This document shows, piece by piece, positions 22,036-33,554 of a stretch of DNA of 64,000 nt; position 1 is the first letter of the stretch, and the number at the start of each line of letters is the position of its first letter. Location: positions 72,621,619 to 72,685,618 of the forward strand of contig CM077648.1 of NCBI GenBank assembly GCA_039707465.1. The letters run 5' to 3'. The notes beneath the pieces were generated by a model, which saw only the letters and a list, made by a program, of their open reading frames with translations, had not been told where the DNA came from and did no database searches. Both the position numbers and the translations under genes were made by a program. This DNA comes from Rhabdophis nuchalis (Eukaryota; Chordata; Lepidosauria; Squamata; Natricidae).

Positions 22036-22884
22036 ATGGCTCAAGAAACAGCACTGACAAGTTTAGAACAACGGATGGCTTCTCTTGAAACTGTTATACA
22101 AACTTTGGTACATGAGATTCAAGCCCAGAGGGCAGAAAACATCAATTTCAAGAAGGAGCTATTGGACACACGGAAGCAAGTGCTGGAAAACACACAGAAG
22201 ACTGAAGAATTGGAAGGGGGGTTGGCGGGGGTTAAGGGAGAGATTAAAAATGTTACTAAAGAGGTTGGGGAAACAAATGGGCATGTGTCTAGGATAGATA
22301 TGGAAAGAATGACATATTTTTTGAGATTTCAGAACGTTCTTGAGGAATCTGGTGAATGCCTCCCTGATCTTATGAGCACAATTTTAGCAGACTATTTACA
22401 AAAACCTAAAGATGAGATCAGGGGGGACATTGACCTAGCCTACAGAATTAACTCAGCATATGCCAGGATAAATGAAGTGCCTAGAGAGATACATGTGAAA
22501 TTTGTTAGAAGGTCAACCAGAGAGGAAATCCTGAAAGTGCAGAGAGGTAGTCCATTAATCTACCAACAAAAAGAGGTTGCTATCTTGAAGCAGATCCCTA
22601 GAAAGATTCGAGAAGCAAGGAGGAAATTTTCCTTCTTGTCTAAAATTTTATTTGATCATGGGATTTGGTTCAAGTGGGTGACACCCGAAGGGATGCTGGT
22701 GTTCTGGGAAGGAGGAAGAGTGAGGATTAAAACAGTTGCTGAGGCGGAAGCCTTTCTTAAAAAACATTCCTCTATCCTGGGGGAAGATCCAGGGGGGACA
22801 GAGGGGGCCACGGCCCCGCCTACTGGGGGCCTGGAAGGAGAAAAAGAAGATTCAATTGCCAAGAGACTTAGATCAAAAAAATAA
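22036..22884 (+). CDS. L1 ORF1p-like RNA-binding protein (intact, second copy)
   Basis: This is an intact 282-codon frame starting MAQETALTSLEQRMASLE, colinear with the frame at 67-915. It has a coiled coil to about residue 100, RRM-like FLRFQNVLE and GDIDLAYRINSAYAR, C-terminal HVKFVRRSTREEIL and WFKWVTPEGMLVFWEGG, and the end AKRLRSKK. Two independent copies both keep the 282-codon frame open. The nested L1 separates it from most of its 5' UTR, so it is unlikely to be expressed now. Confidence 0.87.
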   Translation: MAQETALTSLEQRMASLETVIQTLVHEIQAQRAENINFKKELLDTRKQVLENTQKTEELEGGLAGVKGEIKNVTKEVGETNGHVSRIDMERMTYFLRFQNVLEESGECLPDLMSTILADYLQKPKDEIRGDIDLAYRINSAYARINEVPREIHVKFVRRSTREEILKVQRGSPLIYQQKEVAILKQIPRKIREARRKFSFLSKILFDHGIWFKWVTPEGMLVFWEGGRVRIKTVAEAEAFLKKHSSILGEDPGGTEGATAPPTGGLEGEKEDSIAKRLRSKK

Positions 22885-23742
22885 CTTTGCCTTGCCTTTT
22901 CTTTTTGAACAATTTTGCATAATATTTGTATTTGGATTTTTTGTAAAGGACTGACAGTATTGAATTGAGAATTTAGATATATGTACACGCTTTCACTTTG
23001 TAGTTTGATGAAAAATGTTTTTCTTTTTATTGTTATTAATGTATTTTGAGGTCCCGGAAGAGCCGACGACCTCGACGTGAATGCTTTCAAAATTTCTTTG
23101 TATCCCTTACCCTATCCTACAGAAAAAATGTAAAACCAATAAAACTTTTTCAATATAAAAAAGAAGCTGGAAGCCAGGAAGCGGAAACCTGGGACAGGAG
23201 AACAACCTTTTCTGTCCCCTTACCAGCCGATCTGGGAAGACAAGGAATGCGAGGGGGATCCCCTCCCCCCCCGCGGAGGGGCTCCAGACCAGCAGGGGTC
23301 CTTCTTTTTAACCAGGCGGCTATCAGAGAGAAGGCAGAGCGTGCCCGAGGGCTTGTGCAGCAGCCGAAGATCTCTTGGTTAAAGATCACCTGGCTAAAAA
23401 GAAGGACGAGGCTGAGGCTCCGCAGGTCTGGAGCCCATCCGTGCGGGGGGGGGAATCCCCCTCGCATTCCTTTTCTTCCTGGAAAACATAGGCGCGCGCG
23501 CACACATACAGCCTGCAGAAGTTTCCTTCCAAAGCCCTCTGAGCGAGGAAGAGCCTGTTGGGAGAGGGGCTTTGCTCCTGCTCCGGGCTGTACTTCTACG
23601 GAGCGCGCCTATGTTTTCCATGGAGTGGGGCCACGGCCGGAAGATAAGGAACGTGAGGTGGCGCAGTGAAAGAGCCACACTCAAGAGGCCAAAGAGCCAC
23701 GTGTGGCTCGCGAGCCGCAGTTTGCCGACCACTGGTCTAAGA

Positions 23743-25403
23743 GTACGTTCTGGGGACATTGTTGCCAAATATCCTTAAATTCGTCCAGAGTTAAAACATT
23801 TTTCTCCATTCTGTATTGATGGGATTTCTCCTTTTATTATAATCTTTATTTTTTTCTGGCTGTCTTTGGTAGCCAACCTTCAAATGTCTCTTCTTATCAT
23901 GTTTTTCTCTTATCCAGAACAATTTTCCAGAAATTTCTTACTTAGACATAAATCTTCATATATTTTAAAGAAAATTTTAAACAAACTACAGAACTATTCT
24001 TAAAACTTTTTAAAAGTCTAGTTCTTGCCCTTTAGTTCATCTGAAAACTTTCAAAAATCTGTATTCTAATCAACCTTTTGCTTCTCATTTTCAAATTAAA
24101 AAAGTTTTTCTTTAAGTTTTAAAGTTACACAAATCTTCTTTAGCTGCAGATTGGATGAAAATCATCTAGTATAATAAGACTTGACCTTCTGGAGATTCTT
24201 AATGTCCAAAAAGCAATTTACAAGCCATTTCCAAAAAAAAGTGATTAAGAGGCAAAGTAGGTGAACTAGAAAGAATAGAATAGAACTTCATTGTCACTTT
24301 AAATGTACACTAATAAGCATACATTAAAATGAAATTTCATTGCATTCAGCTCTCCAAAGATAACCATTATGCATATACCCACATACACACTCAGTGTCCT
24401 TTGAAGGGCTCCGAACAGCAGCTTGGGCAGAGCTGGTTTCTCCTAAAGCTCAACAAACTGCCAGAGACTGCTATTTCATTGTCTCCTCATGGGGAACTGC
24501 TGTAAGAAGCACTCTGGGCAAGACATCTGAAGAAGAAACCTGCACCAGCTCCACTTTTCCTGCAATCACTGGCTCCACTAAAGTGAAGTCATTTTATTCT
24601 GCTATTGCTTTTCTGGAAGTTGAGAATTTAAACTTGTTACTGATAAGAAAATGCCGTTAGAATTTCGGTAGAAGATCTTGTAGGAAGTTATACAAATACA
24701 CATATACCTAATGTAAATATATAAATATATAAAGTTCATGATATTTTATTTAACTTAGGTTGGCTATTAAACAGAGTAAGATTTTCATATGATTCTCTAT
24801 TTAGACAAATTAAATTGTCAAGTTATATATCACATAAACTTAGAAAGTCATATCACTTTTTGAAAAGTTTCTAAAAGTACTAGCAAATCACAATATTCTT
24901 AACCAAAATAGATTTATGGGGAGGACAAATAAAATACATTGTCATTCCAGCATAATAAATATATTTTTTAGAATTGCTTCGTTAACCTTTTGGGGAAGGA
25001 GGATTTCCACCACAAAGTTTAATTTCAGGATCAATGCTGTTTATAATTTCTCCCATTTTCTATTACCAAACACGCTGAAGGATTTGTGTTGACCATTTTT
25101 AATGAACTGACAAAAATATATGCAAATCCTTACTTCCATTTGAATGAAAAAAATGGATTCACGTGAATTAATGGATGTTACCACTCTGATTTCATTTATT
25201 CTTCCAATTTAGAAAGTCATAAAATAATCAGACTTCAAATTCACCTCTTCATGACCCTAGAGAAATTAATGAGATTTAGCAATAAGGGAATTTCTATGCT
25301 AGTAGAGGAACAGAGTAATAAACATGTTTGAATAGTTTCTAAAAGATGGACCATGAAATGTAATGGATGGTTTCCAGAATGAAATCTTAGTATTTCAACA
25401 TAC
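23743..25403. other. Intronic DNA; possible old LINE/SINE tail at about 24265
   Basis: No exon was recognised, including the expected downstream GRIP1 exon. The segment near 24265-24350 (AATAGAATAGAACTTCATTG and following) resembles the reversed 3' end of a vertebrate LINE/SINE but is too degraded to classify. Confidence 0.4.
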
Positions 25404-25549
25404 CCATAACTGAGACATCATATTCTATTAGCAGAGTTGCTTCTTGCCCACACTGTTTTAGAATACACATGGCTTCATTGTGTGAAGTTCCAACAAGCCG
25501 AATTCCATCAACGCTGAGCAACCTGTCTCCAGGCTTGATAGTACCCTCT
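25404..25549 (-). CDS. GRIP1: GRIP1 exon, end of PDZ2
   Basis: This 146-nt exon (1 nt, 48 codons, 1 nt) reads [18 protein letters not shown] through [10 protein letters not shown] and completes PDZ2. The acceptor follows CTTTTTCAG and the donor is G|GTATGT. The residues [12 protein letters not shown] and [16 protein letters not shown] favour GRIP1 over GRIP2. An L2 LINE fragment starts about 70 bp upstream of the 3' splice site. The next expected exon (beginning near DSVATASGPLL in mammals) was looked for at lower coordinates and not found. Confidence 0.88.
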
Positions 25550-25621
25550 CTGAAAAAGAACAGTCATTATTCATTTAATATTATATTTCTTAGAAAACTG
25601 TTAGAAAACATCTAGATACTC

Positions 25622-25975
25622 CCATGTTACACCACTCCTGCGCGAGCTGCACTGGCTGCCTGTGGCCTTTCGGGTGCGTTTCAAGGTGTTGACTATCATC
25701 TTTAAAGTGCTCCATGGCACAGGACCTAGTTATTTGCGGGATCGTATCGTGCCCCATACATCCCTTTGGCCGATTCGCTCACACAGAGAGGGACTTCTCC
25801 GGGTGCCGTCCACCAGGCAATGCCAGCGGGCGACGCCCAGGGGAAGGGCCTTCTCTGTGATGGGCCCGACCCTCTGGAACGACCTACCCCCGGATATTAG
25901 AACGACCACAGACCTCCGTGCTTTCCACCAAAAAGTAAAAACTTATTTGTTCCATCAGGCCGTCTTGGCCTAATT
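25622..25975 (+). mobile_element. L2-clade LINE fragment (ORF2 C terminus)
   Basis: The frame 25662-25973 reads AFRVRFKVLTIIFKVLHG, PSYLRDRIVPHTS and LWNDLPPDIRTTTDLRAF, the C-terminal segment of the L2 ORF2 also seen at 26900-27230 and 47960-48275. The piece stops at the end of the ORF (VLA-stop) without its 3' UTR or (ATT)n tail. It is joined through a short repeated CCTAATTTTATG to the next L2 copy. Confidence 0.8.
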
Positions 25976-25982
25976 TTATGCC

Positions 25983-27237
25983 TAATTTTATAGTTGATTA
26001 TCTAGACCCGCGCCAGTCCGGCTTTCGGCCCGGGCATAGCACCGAGACGGCATTGGTCACGTTGGTCGATGATCTCTGGAGGGCCAGAGATGGGGGTTGT
26101 TCCTCCATCCTGGTCCTATTAGACCTCTCGGCGGCTTTCGATACCATCGACCATGGTATCCTATTGCATCGGCTGGAGGGGTTGGGGGTGGGAGGCACCG
26201 TTTTACGGTGGTTCTCCTCCTACCTCTCTGGCCGATCGCAATTTGTGTTGACAGGAGAGCAGAGGTCGACCGCGAGACCCCTCACATGTGGGGTGCCTCA
26301 GGGGTCGGTCCTCTCGCCTCTCCTGTTCAACACATATATGAAGCCGCTGGGTGAGATCATCCGTGGTTTTGGGGTAGAGTACCACCTCTACGCTGATGAT
26401 ACACAGCTGTATATATCTACCCCAAACCACCCCAACGATGCCGTAGCGGTGATGTGCCAGTGCCTGGAAGCCGTGCGGATCTGGATGGGAAGTAACGGAC
26501 TCAGGCTCAACCCGACCAAGACCGAGTGGCTGTGGTTTCCGGCTGCCCGATTCAACCAGCTGACTCCATCGCTGGCCATAGGGGGCGAACATCTTGCCCC
26601 TGTGAATGGGGCGCACAACTTGGGTGTCCTCCTGGATGCCCGGCTGTCCATGGAAGATCAAGTGACAGCCGTGGCCAGGAGGGCGTTTTACCAGGTTCGC
26701 CTGGTTCGCCAGTTGCGCCCCCTATTGGATCGGGACGCCCTTCGCACAGTCACTCATGCACTCGTGACATCCCGACTGGACTATTGTAACTCTCTCTACA
26801 TGGGGCTTCCCTTGAGGTGCACCCGGAGACTTCAGATGGTCCAGAACGCAGCCGCGCGGGCAATTCTGGGAACCTCCAGGTTTACCCACATAACACCGCT
26901 CTTGCGCGAGCTGCACTGGCTGCCTGTCGTCTTCCGGGTGCGCTTCAAGGTATTAGTCATCATTTTTAAAGCGCTCCATGGCTCGGGACCTAGCTATCTG
27001 CGGGATCGGATCCTGCCTCATACATCCTCACGGCCGATTCGCTCCCACAGAGAGGGACTTCTCCGGGTGCCGTCCGCTAGACTCTGTCAGCGGGCGACGC
27101 CCAGGGGAAGGGCTCTCTCTGTGGCGGGCCCAGCCCTCTGGAACGACCTTCCCCCCGACATTAGAACGACCACGGACTTCCGCTCCTTCCGTCTAAAACT
27201 AAAAACACATCTTTTCTGCTTGGCCGGCCTAGGGTAG
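25983..27237 (+). pseudogene. L2 reverse transcriptase, 5'-truncated open frame
   Basis: About 417 codons are open from near the start of the RT palm to the natural stop. The catalytic YADD lies near 26390. The endonuclease and N-terminal RT blocks are missing through 5' truncation, so it cannot be functional even though it has no stops. The C terminus (LPVVFRVRFKVLVIIFKALH, LWNDLPPDIRTTTDFRSF) is shared by all L2 pieces in the window. Confidence 0.85.
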
Positions 27238-27412
27238 TCTCTCTCTATGGGGTTTTAGTTGTTTTAACTGGGAATTTTAGTATTTCAATGGGGTATTTTA
27301 GCACAGGTATATGTTTAATTTGTTTTTAATGTGTTTGTATATTTATTGTTTTAGTTTTCCCTGTGCACTGCTCCGAGTCCCTGTGGGGAGAGGAGCGGTC
27401 AACAAATTAAAA

Positions 27413-27510
<98 letters not shown>
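27413..27510 (+). repeat. (ATT)n microsatellite, L2 tail
   Basis: Roughly 32 ATT units grow directly from the 3' end of the L2 copy, as expected for L2/CR1-type LINEs, whose tails are short tandem repeats rather than poly(A). Confidence 0.95.
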
Positions 27511-27729
27511 GCTTCTCGCCCCAGTCTGTATTCTCAAATTGTTATTTGGTTTTAATGGGTTGCAATTTTAATGTTCTTAAAATTTTAGTACAGGGTAATT
27601 TAATTCGTTTTTAATCTTGTTATGTATTGTATGTTTTTTAGATGTTTTTTTAATTTTCCTATACACCGCCCCGAGTCCCTTCGGGGAGAGGGGGCGGTTT
27701 ATAAATGTAATAAATTATTATTATTATTA
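27511..27729 (+). mobile_element. L2 3' UTR fragment
   Basis: It contains the L2 3' end (CCGCCCCGAGTCCCTTCGGG, then GGCGGTTTATAAATGTAATA) and a short (ATT)n tail. It is severely 5' truncated and lies immediately downstream of the previous L2 tail. Confidence 0.85.
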
Positions 27730-27897
27730 AGATTTTCTAGTATTCTTTCTCAACATCCAACACAACTGGCTGTTCTCTTAAAGTTTACCATGGGTATGCA
27801 TATAAAATATTTCATTTCAAAAATTTGAGCATAATATTTCCCAGATCGTCCTAGTTTAATTATGAGATAAGATTTATGGAGATTCTCAGTCATGGTT

Positions 27898-28016
27898 GTC
27901 CCAAAGGTGCTTTTTCAAGAGGCAACTGAGTGAAGGAGTTTCTTGAATGAGAAGCAAAACATCTTCAAAGAAAAATCAGAAACTCCAGTTGCCTCTTGAA
28001 AAAGCACCTTTGGGAC
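27898..28016. mobile_element. Foldback MITE-like element with 30-bp perfect inverted repeats
   Basis: The arms at 27898-27927 and 27987-28016 are perfect reverse complements (start GTCCCAAAGGTGCTTTTTCA), separated by 59 bp. A transcript would fold into a stable hairpin. It resembles a short repeat common in snake introns, from memory. No clear TSD was seen. Confidence 0.7.
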
Positions 28017-29350
28017 ATGAGATAAATAATCTGGCAGACAGGGGCAATGGTTCAAGCTCAAAAGAGAGTTGATTTGAGTGCCTTGAGCAAAAAGCACTTA
28101 ATGACGATTGCCAGTCCCAATTGTGGTCAGTAAACAAGAACTACCATTATTGTAGAAAGATTTTTTGTAGTGCACTGGCAATCATGGAAAATTTAGATCT
28201 GTCCTTTGAATCTTATTTTGTGTCTGCCAGCTATGAAAATAGTCTTTAGAAATTGTAGTTGCTCTTACTTTCCATTTAAAAATGTGCAAGTTTGAAGATC
28301 ATTCTTTTATTATCTTACAAAAGGTTTTGCTTTTTTTCTTATTCAGCATGACAGATATTTGAATAATCTTTCTTTTCTGGGATTCATATAAAATGCATTT
28401 AGTTCTACAGAAGAATTACTGTTATCTTTCCATCCAGGTTGCATGTGCAGCTGGAGAGGATAACAACACATAGCAAGTGATGAGCTATCAACAAACAAGG
28501 AGGTGGAGAAAAAAAGCTACAAGATTTTCCTCATCAATAACTGGCTTGTACTTCTGGAACTGTATGACAGATAGAAACAAGCATCTCTGCTGATCCCCTC
28601 TCACTCACACTGACAGATTATGCCAAAATAACAGCCCTAGAATGTCTTGAGTGGCTGGATATACAAACAGAAAAACAAAAATAGAACACTTCACAATTGG
28701 AGGATATCTAACATTTCTCTGGATTCAAATACTGGTAGAATTTCCCTCTACATAAAAATTAATATGGGCCTTTTCCATGCCAAAAAAATTGCATACAATT
28801 CAACATAGTTTTAAATGAGCTATAGGAATCACAAAGCATCACTCAGGTTTTGGAGAACATACAGCTAAAATTAATGGTACTATGAATAAATGTTCATAAG
28901 CTATTAAGCCATTCCTAATGTATGGTTTAAAAAAAAAATTACTGTTTTCTCAAATAGGAAAAAACAACAACACCCTAGAATGAAAATAAAAAGTTTTGCA
29001 AACAATTTTACAAAAAAAACAGAAGATTAAACTTGTATTTTGTTCTTTGTGTCCTACTTTAAACACTTGTTAAACATTCAGATATTAAACCCTACTTAAT
29101 CCAAGAATCCACGTTTCTTTAAAATTCACATCGTGTAGTATTATGCAATGCTTGTTATAACACAAATAATGAAATATGTAATTTATTAAGATTGGATGAT
29201 TATTCATGAGGGTGTCTCATGTGCTTTGTAAAGTAGTTCTCAGTCTTAACTAGCATCTTCCTCCAGTGATTCAGCCGTTGACCCTTTGTATTTATATCTT
29301 TCTATTTGTGAACGTCAATATGTATGTGCACTCCAGAAAATGAAATATAC
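28017..29350. other. GRIP1 intron, nothing recognised
   Basis: AT-rich intron between GRIP1 exons with no repeat termini that I can define. Confidence 0.6.
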
Positions 29351-29426
29351 CTGTCGGCAGGACCTCCAGGTCTAACACATGTTATTACAATAGGACGGGA
29401 TTTATTTCTGTCATCGTGTGCTCCAC
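29351..29426 (-). CDS. GRIP1: GRIP1 exon, PDZ2 middle
   Basis: This 76-nt exon (2 nt, 24 codons, 2 nt) reads [20 protein letters not shown] and then GPAD, the central strands of PDZ2. The acceptor is TCTCCTAG and the donor is AG|GTATAT. Arg at the 3' boundary is split AG|A with the exon at 25549. The conserved [17 protein letters not shown] stretch is diagnostic of GRIP-family PDZ2. Confidence 0.87.
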
Positions 29427-29735
29427 CTAGGAGAGACAATAAAATGAAAACATTCTTATACTTGTATCAAAATCTACATCCACATTTATTATCTCAAATA
29501 TCTTTAGAATGTTTGAATGTAAGTTTTCTTTCCCACTCCTGTTTTTAATGTTACTTAAATATTAATGAGGCTGGTTCATAAATATAATGAACAGAATCCA
29601 GTTATATTTATTGACTAATTCCATGAAAACCATATAATGATATTTGATTGCAACTAAGTTTTCATACAATAATCTCAGCCATGTTAGCAATGAGAGGAGT
29701 GTGTATAATGGACGAAAAAATACAATATGAGACTA

Positions 29736-31203
<1,468 letters not shown>

Positions 31204-32489
31204 AAAAGCTAAATTAGAGGTGACTTCCGGTTGAGTCACGGACGTCGCTGGCAGGCTTTTTTGAGCCTGCCAGCCCAGCCGCCTGTAGAGGTGTTTTAAA
31301 ACATCTAAAACGGCTCGGAAAACTCCAAGCTCCTAAGGATCTTGTGAGAGAGCCAGCGCCGTCGGGTAGAGTCCCTTGCGGAGTACCCCAGAAGGTTTTT
31401 TTTGCCTCTGGGGTGCGAGCAAGGAGGGGCTCCCCTTCTAAGCAGCTGTATGCTCCGAGCGCCTGGGCACCTCCGCTTTTAGCGGAACAAGATGCCGCAT
31501 TCAACCTTCAATCAACATTCCAAACAAGCCAAGGAAAGTACCCTGCTTAAATCGCAAGTATTTAAAGCCTGTGAAATCTCTGAACAATAGCAGTGTTGAA
31601 ACTTGAATAGTATGGATTTAGAACAAAGGATTTAAAACAAAGGATTTAAAATGGCGTTAATCTCCAGTGGAAAGGAAACAAAAGTTAACCGATTTGTGTA
31701 TTCCAGTTTGTTATAAAGTATCCAACCCTAGCTGAAAGTTAAAGGCGGAAGGGAAAGGAGAAAGGAGAAAGCAACCATAAGAAACTCAGCTAATATATAA
31801 TCTGATTTATTTTGAAGAGTATTTTGTGAGAAGTTGGGAAGAAGTTTGCTTTATAAGCATGGCAACGAAGCAAGGGAGAGGTCCCCCAGCTGGCGCAGCT
31901 CTAATGCAATTGCAGATAGAGACAATAAGCCTCCAGGATTTGAAAAACTTTATAGGTAAAGAAATCAAAGAAGTTAAAGGAATGGTCCAGGATAATATGG
32001 ATAAATATGATCAGCTTGATAAAAATATACAAGTAATAGCTAAGGGTCTGTCTGATGTGGTGCTCAAGGTGGATAATAAAGTTGAGCAACTGGCTTTGGA
32101 CCTGGAAACTAAAATGAAAGAATCTGATTTAAAATTTGTGGAAGTTGATGGAAAAATACAAAGGATTGATAATGAAATAATTATGATGCAATTTAGATCA
32201 ATGGAATTTGCTATCAGATTGAGGGGGATAAGGGAGAATCCTAGAGAAGATACAGTGGTACCTCGGTTCACGAACTTAATTCGTGAACTGACTCTGTTCG
32301 CGATCCGAATTGGTCGTGAAGCGAGGCACAATTTCCCATAGGGTTCAATGTAAATCCTGTTACTCCGTTCCGACCTTGTTTTTTGGTCGTGATTATTGAA
32401 CTGACTCTGTTCGCGAACAGAATTGGTTGTGAACAGAGGCACAGTTTCCCATAGGGTTCAATGTAAATCCGGTTAATCTGTTCTGACCT

Positions 32490-33470
32490 TGTTTTTAGGT
32501 TATAGAAGCACCCAAAATATGAAAAAAATTACAAGACACATTTGTACAGTTCTCACCTTGTACTGTATTTTGGTTTTTGAAGCACCCAAAAGATGAAAAA
32601 AATTACACATTTGTACAGTTCTGCCCTGGTTTTTAGGTTATGGAAGCACCCAAAATATGCAAAAATTACACATTTGTACAGTTCTGACCTGGTTTTTAGG
32701 TTATAGAAGCACCCAAAATATGAAACAAATTACAGGACACATTTGTACAGTTCTGCCCTGGTTTTTAGGTTATGGAAGCACCCAAAATATGCAAAAAGTA
32801 CACATTTGTACAGTTCTGCCCTGGTTTTTAGGTTATGGAAGCACCCAAAATATGCAAAAATTACACATTTGTACAGTTCTGACCTGGTTTTTAGGTTATG
32901 GAAGCACCCAAAATATGCAAAAATTACACATTTGTACAGTTCTGACCTGGTTTTTAGGTTATGGAAGCACCCAAAATATGCAAAAATTACACATTTGTAC
33001 AGTTCTGACCTGGTTTTTAGGTTATAGAAGCACCCAAAATATGAAACAAATTACAGGACACATTTGTACAGTTCTGCCCTGGTTTTTAGGTTATGGAAGC
33101 ACCCAAAATATGCAAAAATTACACATTTGTACAGTTCTGACCTGGTTTTTAGGTTATGGAAGCACCCAAAATATGCATAAATTACACATTTGTACAGTTC
33201 TGACCTGGTTTTTAGGTTATAGAAGCACCCAAAATATGAAACAAATCACAGGACACATTTGTACAGTTCTGCCCTGGTTTTTAGGTTATGGAAGCACCCA
33301 AAATATGCAAAAATTACACATTTGTACAGTTCTGACCTGGTTTTTAGGTTATAGAAGCACCCAAAATATGAAACAAATTACAGGACACATTTGTACAGTT
33401 CTGCCCTGGTTTTTAGGTTATAGAAGCACCCAAAATATGAAACAAATTACAAGACACATTTGTACAGTAT
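32490..33470 (+). repeat. Minisatellite, 63-bp and 69-bp units, inside Tigger
   Basis: About 14-15 units alternate between a 63-bp form (CCCAAAATATGCAAAAATTA) and a 69-bp form (CCCAAAATATGAAACAAATT). Each contains ACATTTGTACAGTTCTG and CCTGGTTTTTAGGTTATGG. Both lengths are multiples of three, which creates a 272-codon open frame at 32657-33475 that I regard as fortuitous. It lies between the left TIR and the transposase stop codon. Confidence 0.93.
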
Positions 33471-33554
33471 GGTAATGTACAGTATACAGTAAAGAGAGAA
33501 CACCAAGCTTGCTTGAGATGACTTCCTGCATGGATGAAGGCAGGTGGGAGGCGG

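Larger units (their letters stand above)
16417..23174 (+). mobile_element. Complete ORF1-only L1 (HAL1-like, family A), split by another L1
   Basis: The element is 16433-17277 plus 22025-23158, about 1.98 kb once the insert is removed. It is flanked by the 16-mer AAAAGAAGCTGGAAGC at 16417-16432 and 23159-23174. The 5' UTR starts GACTTCCGGTTCCGG and is GC-rich. The join AACGCCATTTT...GATTTTAACAG...ATGGC matches bases 45-70 of the window. ORF1 is intact at 22036-22884, and the 3' UTR ends with AATAAA (about 23138) and CTTTTTCAATAT. There is no ORF2. Confidence 0.88.
15707..23742. mobile_element. hAT-type transposon (non-autonomous) hosting nested L1s
   Basis: The element is 15715-23734. Its termini are CAGTGGTTGGCAAACT and, read inward from the right, CAGTGGTCGGCAAACT. 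The 8-bp TSD GTCTAAGA is perfect (15707-15714, 23735-23742). Its own sequence is 15715-16432 and 23159-23734: a shared module, a pyrimidine tract and GC-rich inverted segments (GGGCTCCAGACCAGC repeated in both orientations). No transposase is present. Everything from 16433 to 23158 is a later L1-type insertion. Confidence 0.88.
25983..27510 (+). mobile_element. 5'-truncated L2 LINE with RT and (ATT)n tail
   Basis: It begins within the RT at LDPRQSGFRPGHSTETALV and runs open to 27237. The 3' UTR contains the hairpin-like GAGTCCCTGTGGGGAGAG and a long ATT microsatellite. RT motifs LDLSAAFDTIDHGILLHRL, GVPQGSVLSPLLFN and YADDTQLYIS are intact. It matches the L2 at 45023-48472 closely by eye. Confidence 0.88.

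Noticed and set aside
1..25403. Further GRIP1 exons (PDZ3 onward) at lower coordinates
   Set aside because: I looked for the expected DSVATASGPLL-type sequence on the minus strand in the non-repeat stretches and did not find it; it probably lies outside the window.
27343..27571. Poly-isoleucine frames on both strands
   Set aside because: Translation of the (ATT)n microsatellite.
32490..33470. CRISPR-like array
   Set aside because: Units are 63/69 bp tandem repeats without unique spacers, inside a eukaryotic transposon.
32657..33475. 272-codon repetitive frame as a real protein
   Set aside because: It is an open frame only because the minisatellite units are 63 and 69 bp; other phases are partly open too, and there is no start context or promoter.
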